In this document: in pieces, positions 23,465-34,359 of the stretch
How the letters are laid out: each line of letters opens with the position of its first letter
How positions within the stretch are numbered: position 1 is the first letter of the stretch
From: Sorghum bicolor
Taxonomy: Eukaryota > Streptophyta > Magnoliopsida > Poales > Poaceae
Direction of reading: 5' to 3'
DNA length: 64,000 nt
NCBI RefSeq assembly: GCF_000003195.3
Contig: NC_012878.2
Location: 16,708,946 to 16,772,945 of the forward strand
Position numbers and translations under genes: made by a program
Notes under the pieces: generated by a model
What the model was told of the DNA's origin: nothing
The model's database searches: none
What the model saw: the letters and a program-made list of their open reading frames with translations, nothing else

Positions 23465-26182
23465 CTAGTCAACCCCTCTGGACATCATGGAGGAAGTTGT
23501 GGCTGCCTTACCGATGGGCGACGATTCTCCCTTGGCTCCGCTCGATACGTATTGGCATCCCCTGAAACTGCCGATCATGAACTGAAGCTCTCCCCCAGAT
23601 CGGCCCATTAAATCGGCGGTCATTGTTCTGATACTGCCGATTTGATCTGTCATATCGATCATAACCATTGCATTCAGGGCAGTCTCTGACGGTAGGAAGC
23701 TTAATATTTTGCTCCGAACAATGGATAAAGAACGGACAATTCCAATGATCCCTATGCCGATTCCACTCCTGTCGGCGTCTTTCTTCTTCCCGACGATAAT
23801 CCTCCTGCTGGTGCCGATACCGATCTTCATGTTGCTGCCGAGTCTCCCGAGGCCTTCTATGAGTTATCACGATACCAGATCGGGGAGGCCTCCCTAAGTT
23901 AGTTTCCTCTTGGATCAAACCTTTTCCTTTAGCATCGACAGCAGTAATCAGATGCTGAGGATCCACCGATGCAGTCCTTTCAGCTGCTTCTGACGTCAAG
24001 ACCTTGGTCTTTCCCTTAGCATCCAACATATTTGTCGGGAAAGGATGTTGGTCAATTTTCATCGGCTTCTGCGCTTTAGAACTATCAAACTTGATTCTCC
24101 CATATTCTATAGCCGATTGCAGCTGTTGCCTGGAAACCTTGCATTCATTGGTGCTGTGAGAAGTCGCATTGTGCCATTTGCAATATTTCATCTTCTTCAA
24201 CTCCTCAGCGGATGGAATTACATGATTGGGTGATAATTTGATCTGGCCTTCCTGAAGTAGAAAGTCAAATATCCTATCGGCTTTGGTGATATCAAATGAA
24301 AACTTCTCTGGCTCTTTATGCCCAAAAGGGCAAGACATCGGCTTTTTGTTCTTCACCCACTCTACTAAGCCAATGACTGGCTCTTCATCAGAATCTGAGC
24401 TTGCTGCCTCATCAACAAATGATACCTTTTTGTTCCATGCCCTCTTGAGTTCAAAAGGCTTAATATCTTGGTCAGAAATCCTTTGCACCAAGTGACTCAA
24501 ACTTTTGAACTCTTGAGAAGCGTACTTGTCTCTGATATGTGGCAACAGCCCCTGAAAAGCCAAATCGGCAAGCTACCGATCATCTAGAACCAGGCTATGA
24601 CATTTATTCTTGACTTCCCGCAGCCTCTGCACAAAGCTTTCAACCGATTCATCATTGCGCTGCTTCATCATGACTAAATCGGTAATTTTCTTCTCATGAA
24701 CTCCAAAGAAGAAGTACTTGTGGAATTGATTCTCTAGATCGGCCCAAGTGATCACTGAGTTGGGAGGTAGCGAGATAAACCAGGTAAAAGCCGATCCAGA
24801 CAAAGATGATGAAAACAGACGAACCCTCAATTCATCGTGTTAGCAGCTTCCCCACATTGGATGATGAACCTATTGACATGCTCCATAGTCGATGTATCAT
24901 CCTATCCAGAAAACTTAGTGAAATCTGGTACCTTATACCGATTTGGAAGTGGAATCAAATCATATGAGGGAGGATACGGTGTCTGATAAGAGTAAGTGTT
25001 GACTTTAGGTTTTATTCCAAATGGGTCTCTCATTACTTCAGCTATCTCATCGGCCCAATAAGCATCGGCATCTTGCCGATGAGGCGGTTGTGGATCTGGC
25101 ACCTGCAGATATGCTTCCACGTGTCTCTGGGGTGCACGATCTACATGGAACATAGGGTTGATCATCCGACCACCAATCTGTTGACCGAGATTCAACGGCT
25201 GGTTAACCAATCCTTGATTCTGAAAACCAGGTTGGACTTGTCCTTGTTGAAACCCTGTAGCCTGATGATTCTGTTGAGATATTTGTGGGAAGACAAACTG
25301 TCCATTCCATCCACTGTTAGTATTCATCGGCATAAGCCCTGCCGATGTCTGATAATTGGGCATCATCATCGAATTGACATACCCTGGCTGTGTCATAAAC
25401 CTCTGCTGCATCGGCATTGAATCTGACGATGCGTTAGGCATCTGGAATGTTGGAGCTTGAGAATTCCCAGTGTAAGGTCTTGCAGTAGTAGTTGTAGTAT
25501 ACTGGGGACTCTGATTCTTCGGCGGATTTGGAGGTGCCAATGCCATAGGAGCCTTGCCTCTCGTGTTAGCCACTTGAGATGTTCTAGGAGTTTTCAACAT
25601 CATCTCTGGAGGCATACCATAACCCCACCAGTTGGGAGGAACTGATCCCGACATTGCCGATGCCAATAGATCTGTAGCGAGCTTGATCTGCCCTTCGGAT
25701 GTTGATGGATTGGTCTTCATCGGCGTAGATTGCACATAAGTGAGTCTTGACGTGCTTGGGGAGGCAGTAGTTGCCATGCCCACAGCGGCCGTAGCAGCCG
25801 ATGGAGCTGTGACCACTGGTGATCCTAGCTGATGATAGACAGGGCCCACATAATTTGGAGGCAATTGTCCTTCCTTAAATGTTGTAGCCACATCGTTGAA
25901 AACTGTGTTGGACAGCACACCAGCTTGATTGATCAAGGCACGGTTAATAGCATTATCAACCATGTCTTGAAGTTTACTAGGATTGGCTTCAAAAGTAACC
26001 TGCCGAGGCGCCGCCAGTGCTTCTTTCTAGATTACTTCGCCACTCCTGTTGATGCTGAAGGATTTCAATCATTGCTGCTTGTAGTCCTCCATGGCTTTTG
26101 CAAAAGCTTGCTTTTGCTCATCTTTGAGATTGGCTTCTGTCACCGGGATGACGTTCTCCGGATCGAACTCGGTATTGGCCAT
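23465..26182 (-). pseudogene. Element A gag polyprotein
   Basis: The start is at 26182, just inside the primer site (MANTEFDPENVIPVT). Stops at about 26068 and 26026 follow, each where A2 has a sense codon. Then comes an open 353-residue region (25963-24902) rich in Gln, Met, Pro and Thr. The gag core is at 24830-24573 (WFISLPPNSVITWADLENQF) and continues in 24563-23508. Cys/His sets there (CKWHN...TNEC and CPFFIHC...CPEC) may be zinc-binding. The tail is very Arg-rich (RREEERRRQEWNRHRDH). The stop at 24902 is TAG for an expected Gln. Confidence 0.82.
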
Positions 26183-26210
26183 GTCGATCTTGATCTTGAA
26201 TCTTGTATCT

Positions 26211-26952
26211 GGTCCCACCGGGCATGCCAAAAGATGTGTTGGTGCAAAAGCTGATCTTCAAACACAAAGGGCTAATACCCAATTTAAACGTTAAGGCGTG
26301 CCAGCCGATTTGACCTTACTATCGGCAAAGGTGATAACTCGAACACTTTGGTCCCAACAACAGCGATGCGCCCGGATGTCACAGCCAAGAGGTGCTCACA
26401 CAGAACTTGAGAATGCGCCGAGCTTAAGTCGACGAATTCCTAAGAACTCGTAGTAAAAAGGAAAATATGATAAAGTCGTCGAAAAAGTAGATGCTGGAAT
26501 AAGAGTAAAAACTTGTGTTTGATTGATTGATAGATTGTTCATTACAAGGCCCTAGGGTCTACATTTATACCCTACTTAAAGAGCTACAATCAGACATGAC
26601 TAGGACTCAAATTCCAAATCAAATGGAATCTGTATACAAAACAAATTTAAATAACTAAGGAAAACATAAAACTATCCCCTTGTAATCGACCGGGACACCG
26701 CCACAGATCAATCGGCAACCTCCACGCTTTCCTTCAGAATCATCGGCAGACCTCCTGTCATGGCAATCGGCAAACACTGATACCGATCATCGGCACGAAC
26801 ATGTCACCACCTCTGGACCTGGTCACATTCAACTGTCTCTTCATCGGCAACCACCTTCATCGGCAACTTCCCTGCAGACTAGTTACCGTTGCTCCATCTG
26901 CCGATCTATACTTTACCGATCCTCGGGTACGTGTCTAAAAACGGTGTCAACA
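26211..26952 (-). repeat. Element A 5' LTR (26237-26952) and candidate primer site
   Basis: On the minus strand the LTR runs TGTTGACACCG... to ...CACCAACA, 716 bp, with TATAAAT at about 26568-26562. Just inside lies TTTTGGCATGCCCGGTGGG (26211-26232), the likely primer site. I could not assign its tRNA. The X/A2 LTR 38680-39402 is the same family. Confidence 0.85.
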
Positions 26953-28020
26953 CCATCTAAGAAACAGAAGAACGAATGGTTCGCTAATCGCTATAGCATC
27001 TCATCTATGAAAGGTAAAGGAAAATGATCCTTTCTCGTGGCTTTGTTTAGTTTCCTATAGTCTATGCACATCCGCCACCCTGTGACAGTGCGTTGCGGAA
27101 TTAGCTCGTTCTTTTCATTCGTAATGACAGTCATGCCTCCGTTTTTAGGCAAAACTTGAACTGGGCTTACCCACTCACTGTGCGACACAGGATGTATAAT
27201 CCCTACATGCAGCAACTTTATAACTTCCTTTTTAACTACCTCTCTCATCGTGTTGTTAAGTCTACGTTGGGGCTCTCGAGAAGGTGAAACAGAAGGATAT
27301 GTCGGAATACGATGGGTACAAATCATAGGACTGATTCCTATAAGATCTTGGAGTGAGTAGCCAAAAACTGAGTGATGTTTTTCAAGAACGGTCATCAATC
27401 GCAGAGTTTGCTCCTAAGTGAGTTTATCACTAATGATTACAGGAAACTCTGGATTATTGTTTAGGAAAGCATAGATAAGACCGGGTGGTAAAGTTTTAAG
27501 CTCTATGGGAGGTCTAGGCATTTCTGCAAACTCGTCTAAGGGTTCAGGTTCAGATGGTTCAGCCTCTTCTTCTGTGAAGAAAGGAGCTTCGTCTTCTAAG
27601 TCTCGTTCATCTAAAAGCTCTAGAGATGCAGCCTTTACCTCCTCCATAGGATCAGGCAAAAGATAAGACTCGGCCATATTATTTAAGGAATGTGAAATTA
27701 TTATGTGAAATTTAAAAGTTTTTCCAAAAGAAATATGTAGCTTTCCAGTATGACCTTCATAAAGGAGTCTTCTAAAAGGTTGTCCTATCAACAGGTCGAA
27801 GTCCCATGTATCAAAGATATAGAAGTTCAAATGAACCATGGAGCCTTCTCCTATAATGGGTAGGACATTAATAATTCCAAGACTGGGGACTAATCATCCC
27901 GAAGATTCCTTTATGACCTTTGTTGTGGGGGTTAAAACCAAATTTTTAAATAATTTAAGTGCAAAAGATTCAGACATGATGTTGATCCCCACAATAGGAT
28001 TATAGAGAGCATCAAATCGA
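26953..28020 (-). pseudogene. B2 protease-like region and RT N-terminal half
   Basis: Closely parallel to B1. Open stretch 27839-27414 runs from the second protease block into the RT leader without the G-run frameshift of B1. Open stretch 27398-26991 holds the RT entry (TGWRMCIDYRKLNKATRKD). Two GAG-to-TAG changes (27414 and 26991) stop it. The protease-like core has YNP(I)VGINIM at about 27980-28003, again without the catalytic Asp, and the same in-frame TGA (27894-27896) as B1. Confidence 0.8.
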
Positions 28021-28328
28021 CTTACTTTTGATTATACCATTGTCTAGCTTCTCCCCTTAAAGAAAAAGGAAAAAGCTTCCAACGTAAAGTTTTATCAGAA
28101 ATGCCTTCAATGCGAAGACAATCACATGTTTGTTCAAAATCTCTAATATGAAGGTAAGGGTTTTCGTCTTCCTTTCCTGAAAAAGATAGGTTTTGAATCA
28201 TGGCAATCAACCTAGAACTTAACCTATAGTGGGATGTTTGGATAGGCTGTGATGACTCCCATGGTGAAAGGTCAGTTTCCGAAGGTGTTGCAAATTGGTA
28301 GATTGATTTAGAATCTTGGTTTTCCATA
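28021..28328 (-). pseudogene. B2 gag fragment
   Basis: It encodes the gag N-terminus (MENQDSKSIYQFATPSETD) through GEARQWYNQK. It then joins abruptly to protease-region sequence at 28020. Relative to B1 about 670 bp (roughly B1 10331-11002) are missing, so the gag C-terminus is deleted. Trp is intact where B1 has TGA. Confidence 0.8.
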
Positions 28329-28436
28329 AGGTAAGAGTAAAGAAAATAAATAAAGAATATAAAAGATAAGAAAAGATAAGAGTATAAATACAAGCTAGTA
28401 GTAAGACTGAGGGTTATCTCAGCAAACCGTCTTTCT

Positions 28437-28453
28437 CCCCGGCAACGGCGCCA
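28437..28453 (-). other. B2 primer binding site, tRNA-Asp
   Basis: Minus-strand TGGCGCCGTTGCCGGGG, 8 bases inside the LTR border at 28462, identical to B1, C and F. Confidence 0.92.
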
Positions 28454-28859
28454 GAAATGCTTGTTGATATTTGGGAACGCAATAAGGAATTGATCCGCAA
28501 GCGTACGGATATCGGTGAGCACTTCACCCGAGAGGTTATCCAGAGTATCTGTTGACGGTCCTTAAAGCTTACATTTAACCGTCAACTAATCATAGAAAAG
28601 GATCCAAATGCAGCCAACACCTAGACTTAGAGTTTTATCTGACAGAATACCACGAGTTTTGGTGTTTGTCTATTTCTGTAGGGGGTTATCAGGAAATACG
28701 GAAGAAAGGCCCACACGTCGGGTTTACATAGAGATATTAACGTGCCTCACAATTTTCTATCATCTAGAAGACTCCAGAAGCTACGGGACCGAAGCGGAGG
28801 CCGAGAGGACTCAGGGAAAGGGCGCCCGCCCTCCTCTCCTAGGCGCCCACCCTCACATA

Positions 28860-28978
28860 GAGTCCAATCAGGACTCTCTTTTGGGATATTCCTCCACCGA
28901 CCTAAAGGATCAAGGATAACCGTTCAATCAATGTCGGTTTGATCCAACGGCCCAGATTCACTTGAAGAGACTATAAAA
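28860..28978 (+). promoter_or_regulatory. C LTR promoter block: two dyads and TATA box
   Basis: AGAGTCC-AATCA-GGACTCT is a perfect inverted repeat with CCAAT at its centre (28860-28878). GGATCAAGGATAACCG (28907-28922) and CGGTTTGATCC (28935-28945) form a second dyad. TATAAAA is at 28972-28978. The same arrangement recurs in every Athila-like LTR in the window, so it is very probably the U3 core promoter. Confidence 0.7.
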
Positions 28979-29065
28979 CCAGACCCCCCTGGCCCCTGGA
29001 GATCATACCACTTCTACAGAATCAAAGCTAGGGTTTCAATTCTTCATCCAAGTAGAGAGGATCCC

Positions 29066-29176
29066 TCTAGTTCTTCTAGTTCTACATCTAGTTCATCTAG
29101 ATCTAGTTCTAGTTCATCTAGTTCTAGTTCTAGTTCCTCTAGTTCTAGTTCTAGTTAGTTCTAGTTGTAATCTAGA
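29066..29176 (+). repeat. CTAGTT minisatellite in the C 5' LTR
   Basis: A degenerate array built on TCTAGTT and TTCTAGT, repeated at 34876-34986 in the 3' LTR. It lies just downstream of the likely transcription start. The other LTR families lack it. Confidence 0.85.
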
Positions 29177-29837
29177 AAATAGGGAGACAGAAGAGGAGAG
29201 CGGAGGAGGAGCCGGATCTGTCAGATCTTCCTCAACATTGTACTTATGCAGCAACTGGTTCGTTCTTCATGGTTCTCTAGGTTCTTCAATTCATAATTTC
29301 TGAGTTCTTTAATTACTTTTATTTACATTCAAGTTATTTATTGGATTCCCGCTTGCATCAAGTGCTCTAGTCTTTATAACGCTAGAGTAGTAATTAATAG
29401 ATTAGACGTGGTGTTTAGTCTTGCAATTACCTGGAATTGCACCCAATCCTGCGGATTGTTGTGGTAGCCTTAGTGTAGTGACAGCCCTAACGGTCGACGT
29501 ATTCCACCTCGTTCGGATCGGTGTTTGTAGGACCATAGTCAGACCTTCCTAGCACCCTTCTCATCTCTTTCTGTGGTTAGTGCTCTGATGTCCCGATATA
29601 AATAATCTTTGAAGTAATTCTTGATTCTTAGATCGACTAGAGAACTCTTAGGAAACTTCCTCTCTTCCCACCGAAAACAATTATATAGTTATCCTTGGGC
29701 GATCTTGGAACTTAATTAGTACACTCACGTTCTCTGTGGAAAATCGATACTCTGGAATACTCCCGGGTGAAAGCTACATCGGTATCCGTGCGCTTGCGGA
29801 TTTTTCTGTTTGCGTTTAAAATACCCAACAAGCTTTC

Positions 29838-29854
29838 TGGCGCCGTTGCCGGGG
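29838..29854 (+). other. C primer binding site, tRNA-Asp
   Basis: TGGCGCCGTTGCCGGGG lies 7 bases after the LTR end and is complementary to the plant tRNA-Asp 3' end. Confidence 0.93.
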
Positions 29855-29864
29855 AACGGTAGCT

Positions 29865-30161
29865 GTGCTAGTTTCGAACCAAGTCGTCCGTGTATCCTTT
29901 TTCTTTTCCTTTTTTACCACACTCACCTTACCATTTTCACCACACCACATGGATTTCACTCTAAGCATTAATGAGCATGGAATTTATTTCATAGCCACTT
30001 CATTTACTCCTTGCTCATATGCAACATCTTCACAATCCATTGGTTTTTCCAACATCACCACATTCGAGATCTCCAACCCCCTCATCCTTTCTATTTATAA
30101 AAACTTTAAAAGGGCGGTTGTCGATGCATATGTCTATAATAAATTTTGCAGATCTCGTTGA
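29865..30161 (+). pseudogene. C gag remnant (C-terminal peptide)
   Basis: The last ~65 codons (from INEHGIYFIATSFTPCSYAT to the end NKFCRSR) match the end of the gag ORF of F (50341-50540). The ~450 codons that precede it in F are missing. A new ATG at 29950 could start a 70-residue peptide. Against F, changes in the shared part are about half synonymous by eye. It may be only a relic; its position directly after the primer site would also suit a packaging region. Confidence 0.6.
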
Positions 30162-31633
30162 GTTGATCTTGATATAGGTCAGCGTTGGAGGGGAAACCAC
30201 TTCGCCGACATAAATTGATGGTTTCCCAAGGACAAGCTTAGTGTCCTAAAACAAGCACTGATCAGATTGTAACATGAGCTTTTAATTATTTGCAACATTA
30301 ACTTGTGTATTGAGCATATAAGGATAATTGTAAAAACAAATTCCTGCGGGTATTCTTGTCACTAACCTTTCCAGGATTGGAGCAAGAAGATCGGATGAAT
30401 GACAAGCACGAGGTATGTCCAACCAATCATCATACAACATTGAATTAAATTCATCCAAACTTGAATTTTGCAAAATTCAAGCTTACTTTACATAAAAACA
30501 TGATTTGCCATGTTGCTATGTTGGTTGTCCCTACCTTTGAGACATGCTCAATTTGTTAAATACTAATCACACTACTTCATCTCCACTTGAGTAGATCTCT
30601 ATAAATGCTCTCATGCTACCTTTATTTGCTTTAGTATATGTCTAGGTTTGGAGTAGTTTCATTTATCTCTTAATTAAGCATGGTGCTTAGTTTAGGAATG
30701 ATGATCTTACTTCCAAGGGATTTTAAATTAAGCATGATGCTTAGGTTAAAATGCCCCCTAAATCAAATTAGACATGGTGTCTAGGTTGATCTTTGAGCCG
30801 ATAGTATGCTACAGTAGACATTGGATATTTTGTTGGACTAACCCCTGCAGGAAAACTTTCAATATCGACCTGGGAAGTCCTGAGATAAACTCACATTGGA
30901 GACAAAGAGAGAGACACATGAAGTTTAACAATTTACACAAGGAAGGCATAGCTCACAAGATATGATCCATGGAGGGTGCCACAAACACGATGCATAGCCG
31001 CTAAGAAAGGAAAGCTTCCACAAGGTGATACTGTACCATCACTCTTCAAGTAAGGAAACATCTTAAGGTACTTGACTATCACTTTTATAAGCTTCTCCTT
31101 GGTTCTGGCGTTCACATGAATAAAAGAGACAAACATGTATGATTTACAACTCTAGATTAACCAACCCAATCGATTCAATATGTTTAGTCCTTCCACCTTT
31201 GTGATCCCACACTCCTAACCATATGAGCTAAAATGCTGCACACTCAATCTTTGGAAGATATATATAAAAAAAACATAAGTATAGATAGATTACCTTTCCA
31301 TTAGGTTGAGCGATCTGATCTGACAAATGTTTTAAATGCTACACTCATGATCTTATTCAACTTTGTCTTGCTCACTGTGCTTAAGGATAGAGAAGAATAA
31401 ATACACTTTTGGTTCTGTTGGTGTTTCCCACCAACAGGGCCCATGCACTTGATCTCTGCCTTGTCTCTATGAGCAGGTACGCTTCGAGCAAAATATGAAG
31501 GACTTTTACAACTCCCAGACTCCACCAAGTGAAGAACCTAGATCTACGAGCACAAACACACTAGAGATACGAGACACTTAGGCAATCACTGCCCTGGGAT
31601 GCTTGAGGATGTAACTACTGGAGTAACCCTATT
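30162..31633 (+). other. C internal noncoding region
   Basis: No ORF is supported. It is homologous throughout to 50541-51900 of F, but the purine tract AAGCTTGGGGGAGTACTTT of F (about 50857) has been lost here. Several short motifs such as AAGCATGGTGCTTAG recur three times in 30675-30785. Confidence 0.65.
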
Positions 31634-32489
31634 GTGGAAGTAATTACTGACCTTCTGCCGGTCAGAGTGGCAATCCAGGATCCCGATCTCCATCGGCATG
31701 GTGGACTTCCCAGAAGCACTCTGCGACTTTGGCTCCAGCGTCAACATTATACCCAGGGGAGGCCATTCCTGAACACCTCAGGAGCTATCATCTACGCTAG
31801 TGCTGCCAAGATCAGTTTCTACATTAAGGGAAGGAAGGAGATGTTTTCCTTCAAGAACAAGACTACACAAGTCTCAGAGCAATCCCGACATGAACCAAGG
31901 AAGAGGACCAAAAGGAGGGACAAGAACAAGCAAATGTGGACCAAGTCAGCTAAGATGGTCACTGCAGTTCAAGGAGGTCAAGATCGTCGATTTAAGTCAC
32001 CGTTCCTAACCAAAAAGGATGACCCAGTCACCTATCAGCTCCTATTCGGAACCATGCCCCTAAAACCGACATACATTCAGCTCCAGATCGGAGAAGACGA
32101 GTACGATCCACCCATCATCCTTGGAAGACCGTTCCTCCGCACCATTAAAGCAATCATCTACATTGGAACCGGAGAAGTCCACATGAACTTCCCCTCTGAG
32201 AAGGTACGCCGCTATTTTACTGACCCTAACTATATAGTTGAAGACTCTAAGCAGGTCAGGACAAGAAGGAGATGACGCAACCGCAACCAGAGAAGGCAAA
32301 ATCATCAAGGACGGATATGTAGACTATGAAGGAGAAGTTGTAAGGTCTGAAGACATACAACTTGAACAGAACTGTCCTGAGGAGACCGTAGCACCGAGTC
32401 AGGTGTATAGAGAGAGGATAGTTATACACGAAGAGCAGGCATCGCCGGAACCACCGACTACGCAATCCAGCGAATCCCAGGACGACTGA
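31634..32489 (+). pseudogene. C chimeric protease ORF with two GRPFL blocks
   Basis: The open stretch is 31634-32275. In another frame at 31696-31760 lies a protease N-lobe (FPEALCDFGSSVNIIP, catalytic Asp-Phe-Gly). The open frame then joins a first C-lobe (GRPFLNTSGAIIYAS), a basic linker (RKRTKRRDKNKQ), and a second C-lobe (PPIILGRPFLRTIKAIIYIG, FPSEKVRRYF) that matches D. It therefore looks like pieces of two proteases joined by deletion. Its acidic tail (to 32489) is in a different frame. An active enzyme is unlikely. Confidence 0.65.
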
Positions 32490-34359
32490 GAAAACGGAGA
32501 GTCCCGTTCGGAGGACTTAAAAAAACACCGAACGCCTTGCCAAGAGCTTTGTTGTCTATTTGAGCTCCATAGAATTCAAGGATCAAAGAAGACTAGTAGA
32601 CGGAGGACATCCTAATCACTGTAAGGGTGCTGCCGACATTCAAATACACCTCCGCCACCTGCTAGCTACATCAGAAGAAATTGCATCAAATCCAGCTTGG
32701 GGGAGAGCACCCCCATTTACCTAGCTAAGTATTCTACTCACGTTTATACTCTGCTCTAATAATAAAAAGATGCATAATCATATAAACCCAAATAAAGATT
32801 TTGTGCTTATATCTATATCTTTGCTTAGTTTCCTAAATAAATAAATAAATAAAGTTTGCTATGAACCCTTATGATAAGCTCTCACATGGAAATGATGAAT
32901 AGTTGCTCTGCCATGACTAGTTCTCAAAATTGAAATCTCTCTTAAGTTTAGGCATGACTGTTATTAATTAAGATTTGCTCTAAACCTAAACTTGTGGAAA
33001 GAGTACTTGATCTAAAGTCTAAGTTGTTAACGGATACGATATGGGAAGGTTGAGCTGCTGTTTATCTGTTCCTAGAGATGCTACAATTCTGGAGAATTTT
33101 ATCTTTGAAAATCTTTAAATGTTGCATGATGAGTTCCTGTATGATGAGAGTTTAAATTCCTACCACAGCCATATATACATGCTTGCTAGACTTTGAGCCA
33201 CACATTTACTTTTTACTGCTTATGAGCATTGAGTGTGGTCAAGCTGTGTAGACCCTTAGGAGCTTGTCATGTGGTTAAATCAAGATTCACTTGCATGTTC
33301 ACTCACACATGTTGCTTCTACTCCAGAAGTACGCATCCACATATATCCACCCATTTCCATCTCCAGAACCACCCAAAAAATATTCTACTTCTAATCCGGG
33401 AGAGAATAGCCAAAAACATTTATGTTTTCCCCTGTGAAATAAATGCTCAAGTTATCTTGGTTACTGCCACTTGCTACATTATTTTAGGAGATGAGTGCTC
33501 TAAAAAAAGAGAAAAAAAAGAGAGAATACGAAGAAATAAAAAGGGGCAAGTGCCCGGAACCTCGAAAGAAAAGAAAAAGTGAGACGAGAGGTAAAAATGG
33601 ACAAGTGTCCGACAGTAGAATTAGGGGTACAAGATACCGACCTGAGATAAAAGAAAAAGAAAATATAGAGCATCTCATTCTCCTCAAAAAGTTTCAAAAG
33701 AGCAAGAAAGGTATGTATCCCCTCAAAAGAGCATAAGTAGAATTAGACTTTCACCATTGTTATCACCATCATTACCATGCATCATTCATTCGCCACACAT
33801 GCACATCTTGATTTGACTTATTGACTTGTTCTTCTGGATCCATGGTTTGACTATGCAATAAATGTCTCATAAGTATGTATTAGCTGTCTCCCACCTATGA
33901 GCTCCAATATCAAAACCTTATTAGAGTAGGGGGCGAGAGAAGGCAATGTCACTATGCCTCATACCAAAAATACCACATACTTTGAGAGAAGGCATACACA
34001 TTTACTGCCTTGGTAAGGATCCAGAAATACCACAAAAGAGAGACTAGAGAGAGTCATACAAGGAATCTCTGAGTTTTATTTGAAAATCTGCAAAAACTCC
34101 AGAGCTATAGTTAATCGAAGAACAAGAGACATGGCGCTTGACTAGACCGTTCTATCTTTGAACTGCTCAAGACGCAAGTGATGGTTGTAAGCCCCATGGT
34201 GGAAGGTAAAATGAGTAAGTTTAAATCTTAACAGTTTACCCTAACCCAGAGATGAGATCTTGTTTAAACGCATGTGTACCTTTAAGGCATGAAAACACTG
34301 CAGAAACTCTTGAGTCCATCTTTGCTCAGGGATGAGCAAAGGTTAAGCTTGGGGGAGCT
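32490..34359 (+). other. C 3' noncoding region, triple hairpin and polypurine tract
   Basis: The terminal polypurine tract TTAAGCTTGGGGGAGCT is at 34343-34359, directly before the 3' LTR. A second purine tract, CAGCTTGGGGGAGAGCA, lies at about 32693-32709. The hairpin module is at 33544-33638: GGGCA-AG-TGCCC (33544-33555), GGACA-AG-TGTCC (33599-33610), GGTA/TACC (33626-33638). No gene is seen. Confidence 0.8.

Larger units (their letters stand above)
28550..29830 (+). repeat. C 5' LTR
   Basis: It runs TGTTGACGGTCC... to ...AATACCCAACA. It holds a promoter block (28860-28978), a CTAGTT-rich minisatellite (29066-29176), the leader motif ACGTGGTGTTTAG (29406-29418) and a U5 hairpin (29784-29801). 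Confidence 0.95.
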
